A stretch of DNA of 11,553 nucleotides from Eubacterium sp. UBA3720 (lineage in GTDB: Bacteria; Bacillota; Clostridia; Lachnospirales; Lachnospiraceae). The stretch lies in NCBI GenBank assembly GCA_002371335.1, contig DFHP01000147.1, positions 1-11,553 on the forward strand, written 5' to 3'. A program made the position numbers and the translations under genes. Positions 5,474-11,553 of the stretch are shown in pieces. Below the pieces are notes generated by a model that was given only the letters and a program-made list of their open reading frames with translations, had not been told where the DNA came from and did no database searches. The stretch's first letter is position 1. Each line of letters begins with the position of its first letter.

Positions 5474-6601
5474 ATGAAAAAAATTCGTATTGGTCTTGTA
5501 GGTTCAGGATGGATGGGAAAGGCACATTCCTCAGCTCTCGCCGATGCTGAGATGCTTTTCGGCCCGGAATATGGAGTGGCTTCTTTTGAAATGGTAGCAG
5601 ACAACAACGAAGCAGCAGCAAAATCCGCTCAGCAGAAAATCGGTTTCCGCACAATTTCCACAGATTGGCATGATGTAGTGACGAATCCTGATGTTGACCT
5701 GGTAGACATCGCTACTCCGAATGCATTCCATTATGAAGTGGCAAAGGCTGCGCTTGAAAACGGAAAGAACGTGTATTGCGAAAAACCGTTATCCATTTCT
5801 GCGGATCAGTCAAAAGAGCTTGCAGAACTCGCAGCAGAAAAAGGCGTTGTGAATTATGTAGGATTTAACAATACACAAAACCCTGCAAATGCATACGTTC
5901 GCGAGCTGGTTCAGAGCGGAGCCCTTGGTGATATCATGAGATTTACAGGAACATACGATCAGGATCAGCTTCTGGATGAATCTCTTCCTATTACCTGGAG
6001 ACATATAAACAAACTCGCCGGATGCGGAGCACTTGGAGACCTTGGTTCTCACCTTCTTTCCATTTCCCAGTTTATCATGGGCGACATTACAAAAGTTAAT
6101 GCAGTTGCTACAACAGTTTTCCCGAAACGTCCGAAATCTGCAGGCTCCACAGAAATGGCAGATGTGGAAAATGAGGATATCATGACATTTATGGCAGAAT
6201 ATGCTAACGGAGCAATCGGCCAGATCGCATGCTCGAGAGTGGCTACAGGCAGAAAAAACTATCTTTGCTATGAAATTCAGGGAACAAAAGGAACCGTAAG
6301 ATATGACCTTGAAAGAATGGGCGAAGTTCAGGTTTACTTCCACAACGACAATGAAAGAGACCGCGGATTCCGCACAGTTCTTCTGAATCCGTTAATGAAA
6401 GGATATTCTGCATTCCAGCCGGCAGCAGGAATCTCCATTGCCTATAACGACATGAAAATACTGGAAGTACATACTTTGTTTGACGCCATCACAAACGGAA
6501 CAGACTACGTTACAGATTTTGAATTCGGATACAAAATAGACCGCACTGTGGCAGCTGTCATTGAATCATCCAAGACACGCCAGTGGGTAGATGTAAAATA
6601 A
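5474..6601 (+). CDS. Gfo/Idh/MocA-family NAD(P)-dependent sugar/cyclitol dehydrogenase
   Basis: A 375-residue cytoplasmic oxidoreductase. The N-terminal Rossmann domain opens with RIGLVGSGWMG (glycine motif G10-S-G-W-M-G15). The family lysine lies in CEKP (K104), and the C-terminal alpha/beta domain carries GALGDLGSH, with D189 and H193 as likely catalytic partners. Members oxidise ring hydroxyls of sugars, inositols or glycosides to ketones using NAD(P). It is not close to B. subtilis IolG; it fits a distinct subgroup with the C-terminal features GFRTVLLNP and YNDMKILE. The ATG at 5474 follows GGAGG by 8 nt. It is the first gene of a three-gene operon with an IolE-like enzyme 18 bp downstream, so inositol or a keto-sugar route is likely. 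The true substrate is unknown. Confidence 0.9.
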   Translation: MKKIRIGLVGSGWMGKAHSSALADAEMLFGPEYGVASFEMVADNNEAAAKSAQQKIGFRTISTDWHDVVTNPDVDLVDIATPNAFHYEVAKAALENGKNVYCEKPLSISADQSKELAELAAEKGVVNYVGFNNTQNPANAYVRELVQSGALGDIMRFTGTYDQDQLLDESLPITWRHINKLAGCGALGDLGSHLLSISQFIMGDITKVNAVATTVFPKRPKSAGSTEMADVENEDIMTFMAEYANGAIGQIACSRVATGRKNYLCYEIQGTKGTVRYDLERMGEVQVYFHNDNERDRGFRTVLLNPLMKGYSAFQPAAGISIAYNDMKILEVHTLFDAITNGTDYVTDFEFGYKIDRTVAAVIESSKTRQWVDVK

Positions 6602-6619
6602 TTAAAGGAGGATACACAA

Positions 6620-7504
6620 ATGATCAGAACCGGTATTGCCCCTGATTCATGGGGCGTTTGGATGCCCGACCATCCCGCACAGCCGCAGTGGTGGAGATGT
6701 CTCGATGAAATGAAAATTGCAGGATACGCAGGATGCGAGATCGGACCATGGGGCTATATGCCTAACGACAACGCTAAAGTACTGAAAAACGCAATTGATG
6801 CCCGCGGCTTAGAGCTTGTAGGCGCAACAGTCGGCGGAAACTACCTTGACGAAGAAAGTGTAAAGCAGATGCTCAGCGATATAGACGATATCTCCGCACT
6901 GCTTAAAAATTTTAACACAGCAAAATACATCGTTTTGCTCCCTCCGATGTATACAAATCTGGAAACCGGAGAGATGGAGATGAATCCTGAGCTTTCGGAT
7001 GAAGAATGGAAGACGTATTGCAAAAACGTACAGAAATGCGCTGACAGATGTGCAGAGAACGGATTACAGGGTCTTTTCCATCCTCATGTGGACAGCCATG
7101 TTCAGACAGAGGAACAGATCGATCGTTTTTTGAACGACACTACAGTAGATCTTTGTTTTGACACCGGACACCATGTTTACGGGGGCGGAGAACCCATCAG
7201 TTATTATAAGAAACATGCGGACAGGATTCCATATATTCATCTGAAAGACTGCGATCTTGCGGTAAAAAAGAAAATGGATGAAGAAAAATGGTCTTTTGCA
7301 AAAGCCGTTACAGAAGACATTATGGTTGAACCGGGAAATGGCAGTATTGATTTTGCCGAGTTTTATAAGGCTTTGATCGAAAAGAACTATGATGGATGGT
7401 GCGTAGTAGAACAGGATCTGTTTCCGGTGAAGTCTTTTGATATACCGCTTGAGAAAGCAATTATTGGACGCGAGAATCTGCGCAAGGCAGGGTTTGTTGA
7501 CTAA
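6620..7504 (+). CDS. IolE-like TIM-barrel dehydratase/isomerase
   Basis: A 294-residue protein of the xylose-isomerase-like TIM-barrel superfamily, the same length as IolE (2-keto-myo-inositol dehydratase). It opens with GIAPDSWGVW and has FHPHVDSHVQT (153-163), DTGHH (181-185), HLKD (207-210), a VEPGNGSIDF block (236-245) and DGWCVVEQD (258-266). D181, H207 and E264 are likely divalent-metal ligands. The segment KMDEEKWSFAKAVTEDIM aligns well with my recollection of the matching part of B. subtilis IolE. Proposed role: dehydration or isomerisation of the ketone made by the preceding dehydrogenase. AAAGGAGG (6604-6611) and an 18-bp gap tie it to that gene. Other members of this superfamily act on keto-sugars or C-glycosides, so the substrate is not proven. 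Confidence 0.87.
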   Translation: MIRTGIAPDSWGVWMPDHPAQPQWWRCLDEMKIAGYAGCEIGPWGYMPNDNAKVLKNAIDARGLELVGATVGGNYLDEESVKQMLSDIDDISALLKNFNTAKYIVLLPPMYTNLETGEMEMNPELSDEEWKTYCKNVQKCADRCAENGLQGLFHPHVDSHVQTEEQIDRFLNDTTVDLCFDTGHHVYGGGEPISYYKKHADRIPYIHLKDCDLAVKKKMDEEKWSFAKAVTEDIMVEPGNGSIDFAEFYKALIEKNYDGWCVVEQDLFPVKSFDIPLEKAIIGRENLRKAGFVD

Positions 7505-7568
7505 GTATCCCGGGTCCAGACAAAACGCCAGTAGTCACCTGAGAGTTATAAAGAAGAAAGGAAGATTT

Positions 7569-8606
7569 ATGAAAAAAAGAATATTATCGGCAGCGATAGC
7601 ATGTCTCATGATGCTTTCTCTGACAGCCTGTGGTTCCGGATCCGGTTCTGCACCGGCAGGTGATTCTTCATCTGTATCAGGCACATCAACAGCATCATCT
7701 AAAAGTTACAGCATGACTTACATTATGATTCGCCGCGATGAGTTTAACAGTTCGCTGGAAAGCGCGGCAAAAGCAACCGCGGCAGACCTGGGAATCAAAC
7801 TTACGACACAGGATGCTAACAGTGATTCCTCCAAACAGCTGCAGTATATTGAAAGTGCAGCAAACGCCGGTGAAGATGCCGTTTTAGTAGGTATCGTAGA
7901 TGTATCCACAGGCCGCGAGTGCATTGAAGCCGCAGGCGGTATGCCTATCGTGTTTATCAATAATCCTCTGGAGGATAGTTCTCTTCTGGAAGAGTATGAC
8001 AACGCAATATACGTAGGATCAAACGAAAGCGAAGCCGGACAATTCCAGGGCGAGTATCTTGCGGATTATTTTAAGGCAAATAATAAAACAGACATCAGTT
8101 ATATCATGCTTTGCGGATTGAACGGATATACATCTACGATCCGACGCACAGAGGCTGCCAAACAGGCACTTGCTGATAACGGAATCAACGCAACTCCCGC
8201 GGCTGCTGATCTGGTGGCAGATTATGACCGCGCTACCGCAATGGATATGATCAGTCCTTTGATCGGAACGAGCGACTTTGACTGCATTATTGCAAACAAT
8301 GATGCTATGGCTCTTGGCGCGATCGAAGCCTTGAAATCCAAAAATATAGATCCCTCTACTATTCCGGTCGTAGGTATCGATGCAACGGTAGATGGAATCC
8401 AGGCTATCAAGGATGGAGAGATGGCAATGACCGTTTACCAGAATCCTTTCGGACAGGGCTCATCAGCCGTACAGGTTGCCGTAAACCTGATCGAAGGAAA
8501 AGATATTGCAGCAAATACAGGCTATAAGGTCGACGAAGAAAACAAGAGCTGCCTGTGGGTACCGTTCGAGCCGGTTACGATCGATAATGTTGCAGATTAT
8601 GAATAA
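7569..8606 (+). CDS. Sugar-binding lipoprotein of an ABC transporter (RbsB-like)
   Basis: A 345-residue lipoprotein. The signal peptide MKKRILSAAIACLMMLSLTA ends in the lipobox LTAC, so C21 should be lipidated and hold the protein outside the membrane. A Gly/Ser/Ala/Thr-rich linker (about 22-49) precedes a periplasmic-binding-protein-1 fold of the ribose/inositol/galactose group, with IANNDAMALGAIEAL, PVVGIDATVDGIQAIKDGEMAMTVYQNP and a final tail. The frame is open upstream to 7437 inside the previous gene; the ATG at 7569 is preferred because AAAGGAAG precedes it and the signal peptide starts there. It follows the IolE-like gene by 64 bp and would feed substrate to this pathway. Unusually, no permease or ATPase gene follows; the operon stops at repeats and a terminator. 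Confidence 0.92.
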   Translation: MKKRILSAAIACLMMLSLTACGSGSGSAPAGDSSSVSGTSTASSKSYSMTYIMIRRDEFNSSLESAAKATAADLGIKLTTQDANSDSSKQLQYIESAANAGEDAVLVGIVDVSTGRECIEAAGGMPIVFINNPLEDSSLLEEYDNAIYVGSNESEAGQFQGEYLADYFKANNKTDISYIMLCGLNGYTSTIRRTEAAKQALADNGINATPAAADLVADYDRATAMDMISPLIGTSDFDCIIANNDAMALGAIEALKSKNIDPSTIPVVGIDATVDGIQAIKDGEMAMTVYQNPFGQGSSAVQVAVNLIEGKDIAANTGYKVDEENKSCLWVPFEPVTIDNVADYE

Positions 8607-8624
8607 AGCATACGTTCAATAATC

Positions 8625-8694
8625 GTTTTTAAGTGGATACCTGACTTTATACCATTAGATAGTTTTTAAGTGGATACCTGACTTTATACCATTA
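8625..8694 (+). repeat. Two perfect 33-bp direct repeats
   Basis: Positions 8625-8657 and 8662-8694 are identical over 33 bp and separated by GATA, a 37-bp period. Each reads GTTTTTAAGTGGATACCTG and then 14 further bases ending in CCATTA. They sit between the end of the binding-protein gene and its terminator. Perfect identity implies a recent duplication or ongoing selection. Only two copies are present and no cas gene is nearby, so this is not a CRISPR array. Confidence 0.95.
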
Positions 8695-8700
8695 ACGTGA

Positions 8701-8730
8701 AAAGCGGGCTGTACAGACAGTCCGCTTTTT
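8701..8730 (+). terminator. Intrinsic terminator of the dehydrogenase operon
   Basis: AAAGCGGGCTGT (8701-8712) pairs with ACAGTCCGCTTT (8717-8728) with one G-T pair and a 4-nt loop. T-rich sequence follows to about 8741. Read in reverse it has a short T run too, so it may also serve the convergent thrH gene. Confidence 0.8.
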
Positions 8731-8756
8731 CCTTCTTTTTTATCCAATTTTGTTTT

Positions 8757-9356
8757 TTACAGCACTGATTTGATCGCTGCAAGGAGCTCGTCAAACTCTT
8801 CATACGCCGGCAGTTCCGGATGATCCGCTTTGATCTTCTCCGTGCTGCGGAAAAGGAATCCTGCTTTTCCCGCCTGGATCATGGCCAGATCATTGTAACT
8901 GTCTCCGCCTGCGATCGTCTCAAATCCGATCGACTGCAGGGCTTTTACCGTAGAGAGCTTGGAATTTTCTATCCTCATCTTATACCCGGTGATCTCACCG
9001 TCTTCGCCTACCTCAAGAGAGTTGCAGAAAATCGTAGGCCATCCGAGCTTTTTCATAAGAGGCTTCGCGAATTCTGTGAAGGTATCACTGATGATGACCA
9101 CCTGCGTGATGGAACGAAGCTCGTCAAGGAACTCTTTGGCACCGGGGAGCGGATCGATAGAGGCGATCGTCTCCTGGATCTCTTTCAGACCGAGTCCATG
9201 CTCTTTAAGTATTCCCAGTCTCCAGTTCATCAATTTGTCATAATCAGGCTCATCCCTTGTAGTCCTCTTCAGCTCAGGAATTCCGCTTGCCTTGGAAAAA
9301 GCGATCCAGATCTCCGGTACCAGGACGCCTTCCAGATCCAAACATACAATATTCAT
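8757..9356 (-). CDS. thrH: ThrH: phosphoserine phosphatase / homoserine phosphotransferase
   Basis: A 199-residue HAD-superfamily enzyme. Motif I is CLDLEGVLVPEIW (nucleophile D7; E9 replaces the usual second Asp, as is typical of ThrH), motif II is IISDT (88-92), and motif IV is GGDSYND (150-156). Known ThrH dephosphorylates phosphoserine and can transfer the phosphate to homoserine, linking serine and threonine synthesis in the cytoplasm. The ATG at 9356 is preferred: AGGAGA stands about 9 nt upstream. A TTG two codons earlier would crowd the ribosome site. A promoter is predicted at 9398-9427, so it need not depend on the lacI-type gene upstream on the same strand. Confidence 0.92.
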   Translation of the reverse strand: MNIVCLDLEGVLVPEIWIAFSKASGIPELKRTTRDEPDYDKLMNWRLGILKEHGLGLKEIQETIASIDPLPGAKEFLDELRSITQVVIISDTFTEFAKPLMKKLGWPTIFCNSLEVGEDGEITGYKMRIENSKLSTVKALQSIGFETIAGGDSYNDLAMIQAGKAGFLFRSTEKIKADHPELPAYEEFDELLAAIKSVL

Positions 9357-9397
9357 TCTCAACTTCTCCTTTATTCAAGTCTCGCTCGCTAAAAAAG

Positions 9398-9427
9398 AGT
9401 ATAACATGCTTTCCCGTTTCCGCGCAA
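9398..9427 (-). promoter_or_regulatory. Predicted promoter of thrH
   Basis: On the minus strand TTGCGC (9427-9422), 18 nt, TATACT (9403-9398), about 40 nt before the ATG. The -10 is good, the -35 partial. I see no convincing terminator between the LacI-type gene and this promoter. Confidence 0.45.
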
Positions 9428-9516
9428 CTTAGGAAAACCGGAAGCTTTTGGGGTTTTAAGATACATCTGAAAGCCACTTAACGATGCCCTGCGCCGTTAT
9501 CTTTTAATAAGATCTT

Positions 9517-10539
9517 TCATACGTTATATCGGGAAACGATCCTGATCTCCGTATATACAAACTCCTGTTCCGGCGCCTTATCATGATACAGATAATTAAA
9601 AAGTGTCATGATCGGCTCATAGCCCTGAATATTGGCGTCGTCCGCGATAACATAATCGATGGTTCCGTCGATGAGGCTTTTGGACTTCCATCCCGTCATA
9701 TCCTGCACGACCACCTTTATTTTCCGGTTTAAACGCCTCTCTTCCAGAACCTTTATGATCTCTTCTGTGCCCTCGGTACTGATATAGATCCCCTTCAGAT
9801 CGGGATACCTGATCAGCAGCTCCTCAGCCTGATTTGCCGCCACGGACTCCCTGTTTCCCGTATGAGAGATACCTACAAGCTCGATTTTTTTATAATATTT
9901 ATGGATGATCTCACTGAAACCGATCTCACGTTTTTTGTGGATCGCGCTGTTCGTACCCGATATCATGGCCACACGGCCTTCACGCCCTACAATATCACCC
10001 AGAATGCCAGCTGCGGTCCTTCCGCTCTTTATGGCGTCCTGTCCCACGAAACAAAGTCTTTCTGTATTATCAATATCCGAGTTAAATGTGACGATCTTTA
10101 TCCCTTCCGAACTGCATTTATGGATCTCCTGCCGAAGATCATCATCATCGATGGGAATCAGGGCGATCGCGCTCACATGGTTTATCCTCATCTCTTCCAT
10201 ATAAGAGATCACTCTTTTAATGTCAGTACCGTAAATACGCATAACCGTCAGTGAGCATCCGAACTGTTCCACCTGCGCCTTCGCCTGCTCGATCCCTCTG
10301 GCGATATCCTGCACGAACGCCGTCTCGGCAAACTGCAGAATGACGCCGATCTGAATATTTCGTTTCGCAAAAGCCAGTGCTCTTCCGCTGATATTCGGGA
10401 CATAGCCCATCTCCTCGGCAAGCCTTTTTATCTTCTCTGCAACCTCAGGGTTGATCCTTCCTCGGTTTTTCAGCGCTCTGTCTACGGTCGCTCTTGAAAC
10501 GCCGGCGGCGTTAGCGATCTGTTGTAAAGTAACCGGCAT
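9517..10539 (-). CDS. LacI-family transcriptional regulator
   Basis: A 340-residue DNA-binding regulator. The N-terminus MPVTLQQIANAAGVSRATVD is the LacI helix-turn-helix (about 4-23), followed by the hinge GYVPNISGRAL (about 45-55). A periplasmic-binding-protein-1 effector domain of about 280 residues completes the usual length. The effector is probably a sugar or related small molecule. The ATG is supported by AGAGGAG about 7 nt upstream. It lies upstream of thrH on the same strand, 160 bp apart, and divergent from yfbR. Identical dyads in its upstream region (10560-10570 and 10628-10638) suggest autoregulation. A role in controlling the sugar operon at 5474-8606 is possible but not shown; I found no copy of the same dyad there. 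Confidence 0.93.
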   Translation of the reverse strand: MPVTLQQIANAAGVSRATVDRALKNRGRINPEVAEKIKRLAEEMGYVPNISGRALAFAKRNIQIGVILQFAETAFVQDIARGIEQAKAQVEQFGCSLTVMRIYGTDIKRVISYMEEMRINHVSAIALIPIDDDDLRQEIHKCSSEGIKIVTFNSDIDNTERLCFVGQDAIKSGRTAAGILGDIVGREGRVAMISGTNSAIHKKREIGFSEIIHKYYKKIELVGISHTGNRESVAANQAEELLIRYPDLKGIYISTEGTEEIIKVLEERRLNRKIKVVVQDMTGWKSKSLIDGTIDYVIADDANIQGYEPIMTLFNYLYHDKAPEQEFVYTEIRIVSRYNV

Positions 10540-10559
10540 AATTATCTCCTCTGACTTGA

Positions 10560-10638
10560 TTTATGATAAAATATACTTCATCGAAATATATCAAAAGATA
10601 ACCAATCCACATTAAACTATGCCTAATTTTATCATAAA
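10560..10638 (+). promoter_or_regulatory. Candidate regulator-binding region upstream of the LacI-type gene
   Basis: TTTATGATAAAAT (10560-10572) and its exact reverse complement (10626-10638) face each other. Each contains an 11-bp dyad, TTTAT(G/C)ATAAA, with centres 68 bp apart. Between them is a second imperfect palindrome, 10570-10579 and 10583-10592 (8 of 10 positions paired). The arrangement fits a looping repressor. It begins 20 bp upstream of the start codon. No clear -35/-10 pair was found for this gene. Confidence 0.45.
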
Positions 10639-10693
10639 ACACGTACACGTGCACGCATTATTATGTCATTTTACAGAAAAACAGCAAAGTTTT

Positions 10694-10722
10694 TTGTCTC
10701 ATATGCGCAAATATAGTATGAT
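10694..10722 (+). promoter_or_regulatory. Predicted yfbR promoter
   Basis: TTGTCT (10694-10699), 17 nt, TATGAT (10717-10722). It leaves a 5' leader of about 150 nt before the ATG at 10884, in which I see no known riboswitch or strong hairpin. Confidence 0.5.
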
Positions 10723-10883
10723 GTACAGTATCATAACCGGGAATAGCGTAACTCCATGCAGATGGGGAATCTATGTAATGCTTCAAACGGCTTCCGCGCA
10801 AAGAGCTTCTAAGTATTCACACAAATTCACCTCTCCCGGAGTTTCACAATTACCTGAGCAATAAAAGCACGAAAGGATAATCT

Positions 10884-11477
10884 ATGAAAAATAGTTTTTT
10901 TGCCGCCGTATCCAGAATGAAATATATCGAACGCTGGGCCCTGATGCGTAACTCGCGCACGGAAAACCTGAGCGAACACTCCATGGAGGTCTCCGTGATC
11001 GCCCACGCTCTCTGCGTCATAGGAAATGTCCGCTACGGGAAGAAACTCGACGCGAACAAAGCCGCGCTGATCGGTCTTTACCATGACGCCTCCGAGATCG
11101 TCACCGGAGATATGCCTACTCCGGTAAAATACTACAGCAGCGAGATCCGTGACGCCTATAAGCAGGTGGAATCAATCGCTGTATATCGTCTTTTGAACAA
11201 GCTGCCTGAAGACCTTCAGCCGGTCTACGCAGATATATTCAAAGAAAGCGGCGAACCGGACGACGATTATATGCGAAATCTGGTGAAGGCAGCCGATAAG
11301 CTCTCGGCTCTGATCAAATGTACGGAAGAAAAAAACATGGGAAACATCGAATTCCGGACTGCGGAAAAGACCACACAGAAGGTAGTGGATGAGATGGCGG
11401 AGAAATATCCGGAGGTAAAGGATTTCATGGAAAACTTCCTGCCCTCCTACGGCCAGACACTCGACGAACTGATGTAA
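10884..11477 (+). CDS. yfbR: YfbR-type HD-domain 5'-deoxynucleotidase
   Basis: A 197-residue cytoplasmic HD-superfamily phosphohydrolase. It opens FFAAVSRMKYIERWALMRNS and contains RTENLSEHSMEV, YHDASEIVTGDMPTPVKYY and LVKAADKLSALIKCTEE, all close to my recollection of E. coli YfbR (199 residues). Likely metal ligands are H32, H67, D68 and D138. YfbR removes the 5'-phosphate of deoxyribonucleoside monophosphates, in nucleotide salvage. The ATG is preceded by GAAAGGA at a good distance. It is divergent from the LacI-type gene. Immediately after its TAA stop begins a hairpin repeat (11478 onwards), which replaces an ordinary terminator within the visible sequence. Confidence 0.93.
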   Translation: MKNSFFAAVSRMKYIERWALMRNSRTENLSEHSMEVSVIAHALCVIGNVRYGKKLDANKAALIGLYHDASEIVTGDMPTPVKYYSSEIRDAYKQVESIAVYRLLNKLPEDLQPVYADIFKESGEPDDDYMRNLVKAADKLSALIKCTEEKNMGNIEFRTAEKTTQKVVDEMAEKYPEVKDFMENFLPSYGQTLDELM

Positions 11478-11553
11478 CAAAGTCCGGGAGCGACCGGACT
11501 GCAGCTCCTCAGCTCCTTGATCTCAAGGGAAGCGAACCGGACTTTGCGCGCCG
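11478..11553 (-). repeat. Hairpin repeat, copy related to 4001-4070, probably cut by the window end
   Basis: Perfect 10-bp terminal inverted repeat CAAAGTCCGG (11478-11487) and CCGGACTTTG (11537-11546). An alternative hairpin, AGTCCGG (11481-11487) with CCGGACT (11494-11500), uses part of the left arm. An inner stem CCTTGA (11515-11520) with TCAAGG (11523-11528) lies inside. The reverse complement begins like 4000-4021: GGCGCGCAAAGTCCGGTTCG is shared. The element starts at the base after the yfbR stop codon. Confidence 0.8.

Noticed and set aside
5474..7504. Assignment of the dehydrogenase/TIM-barrel pair to the DgpABC C-glycoside cleavage system
   Set aside because: The fold combination is similar, but no DgpB-like small subunit is present and the TIM-barrel protein resembles IolE more. 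I kept it only as an alternative substrate class.
8625..8694. Possible CRISPR array
   Set aside because: There are only two repeats, a 4-bp spacer and no cas genes. It is a short tandem duplication.
10740..10800. GCAGATGGGGAATC segment resembling the CAACTCAGATGGGG repeat arm
   Set aside because: Only about ten bases match and there is no pairing arm downstream, so a degenerate copy cannot be supported.
10619..10864. An 81-codon open frame between the LacI-type gene and yfbR
   Set aside because: It spans the predicted yfbR promoter, lacks a ribosome site and has no recognisable protein features.

Overview
The window looks like chromosome of an anaerobic Gram-positive Firmicute, most probably a Lachnospiraceae-type Clostridium. 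The reasons are strong AGGAGG-type ribosome binding sites, sigma-A-type promoters, a lipobox lipoprotein, AT-rich spacers between moderately GC-balanced genes, and a DUF5685/zinc-ribbon gene pair that I associate with that family. No rRNA, tRNA, CRISPR array, transposase or phage gene is visible.

Layout. Positions 1-1031 (minus): the 5' part of a DUF5685-family gene, cut by the window edge, and a small membrane zinc-ribbon protein just upstream of it. 1287-1547 (plus): a small two-helix membrane protein. 1579-2220 (minus): a PaaI-type hotdog thioesterase with a long disordered N-terminus. 2442-3806 (plus): an AqpZ-like water channel with a most unusual acidic tail of about 230 residues. 4137-4967 (minus): an AraC-family regulator, divergent from a plus-strand operon at 5474-8606. 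That operon encodes a Gfo/Idh/MocA dehydrogenase, an IolE-like sugar or inosose dehydratase/isomerase, and a sugar-binding lipoprotein. 8757-9356 (minus): ThrH phosphatase/phosphotransferase. 9517-10539 (minus): a LacI-family regulator. 10884-11477 (plus): a YfbR-type HD nucleotidase.

How the genes work together (inference). The AraC regulator probably controls the divergent operon. The lipoprotein would capture a sugar or cyclitol, the dehydrogenase would oxidise a ring hydroxyl to a ketone, and the IolE-like enzyme would dehydrate or isomerise that ketone. No ABC permease or ATPase follows the binding protein. The operon instead ends in two perfect 33-bp direct repeats and a terminator, so transport must be completed elsewhere or has been lost.

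The most intriguing content is intergenic. Copies or parts of what looks like one modular, hairpin-rich interspersed repeat family occur at about 2308-2370, 3916-4112, 5043-5244 and 11478-11553. They share core blocks at identical spacing, carry perfect terminal inverted repeats, differ in loop sequence, and in one pair show compensatory changes in an inner stem. One copy also supplies the -35 box of the aquaporin promoter. I cannot name this family from sequence alone.
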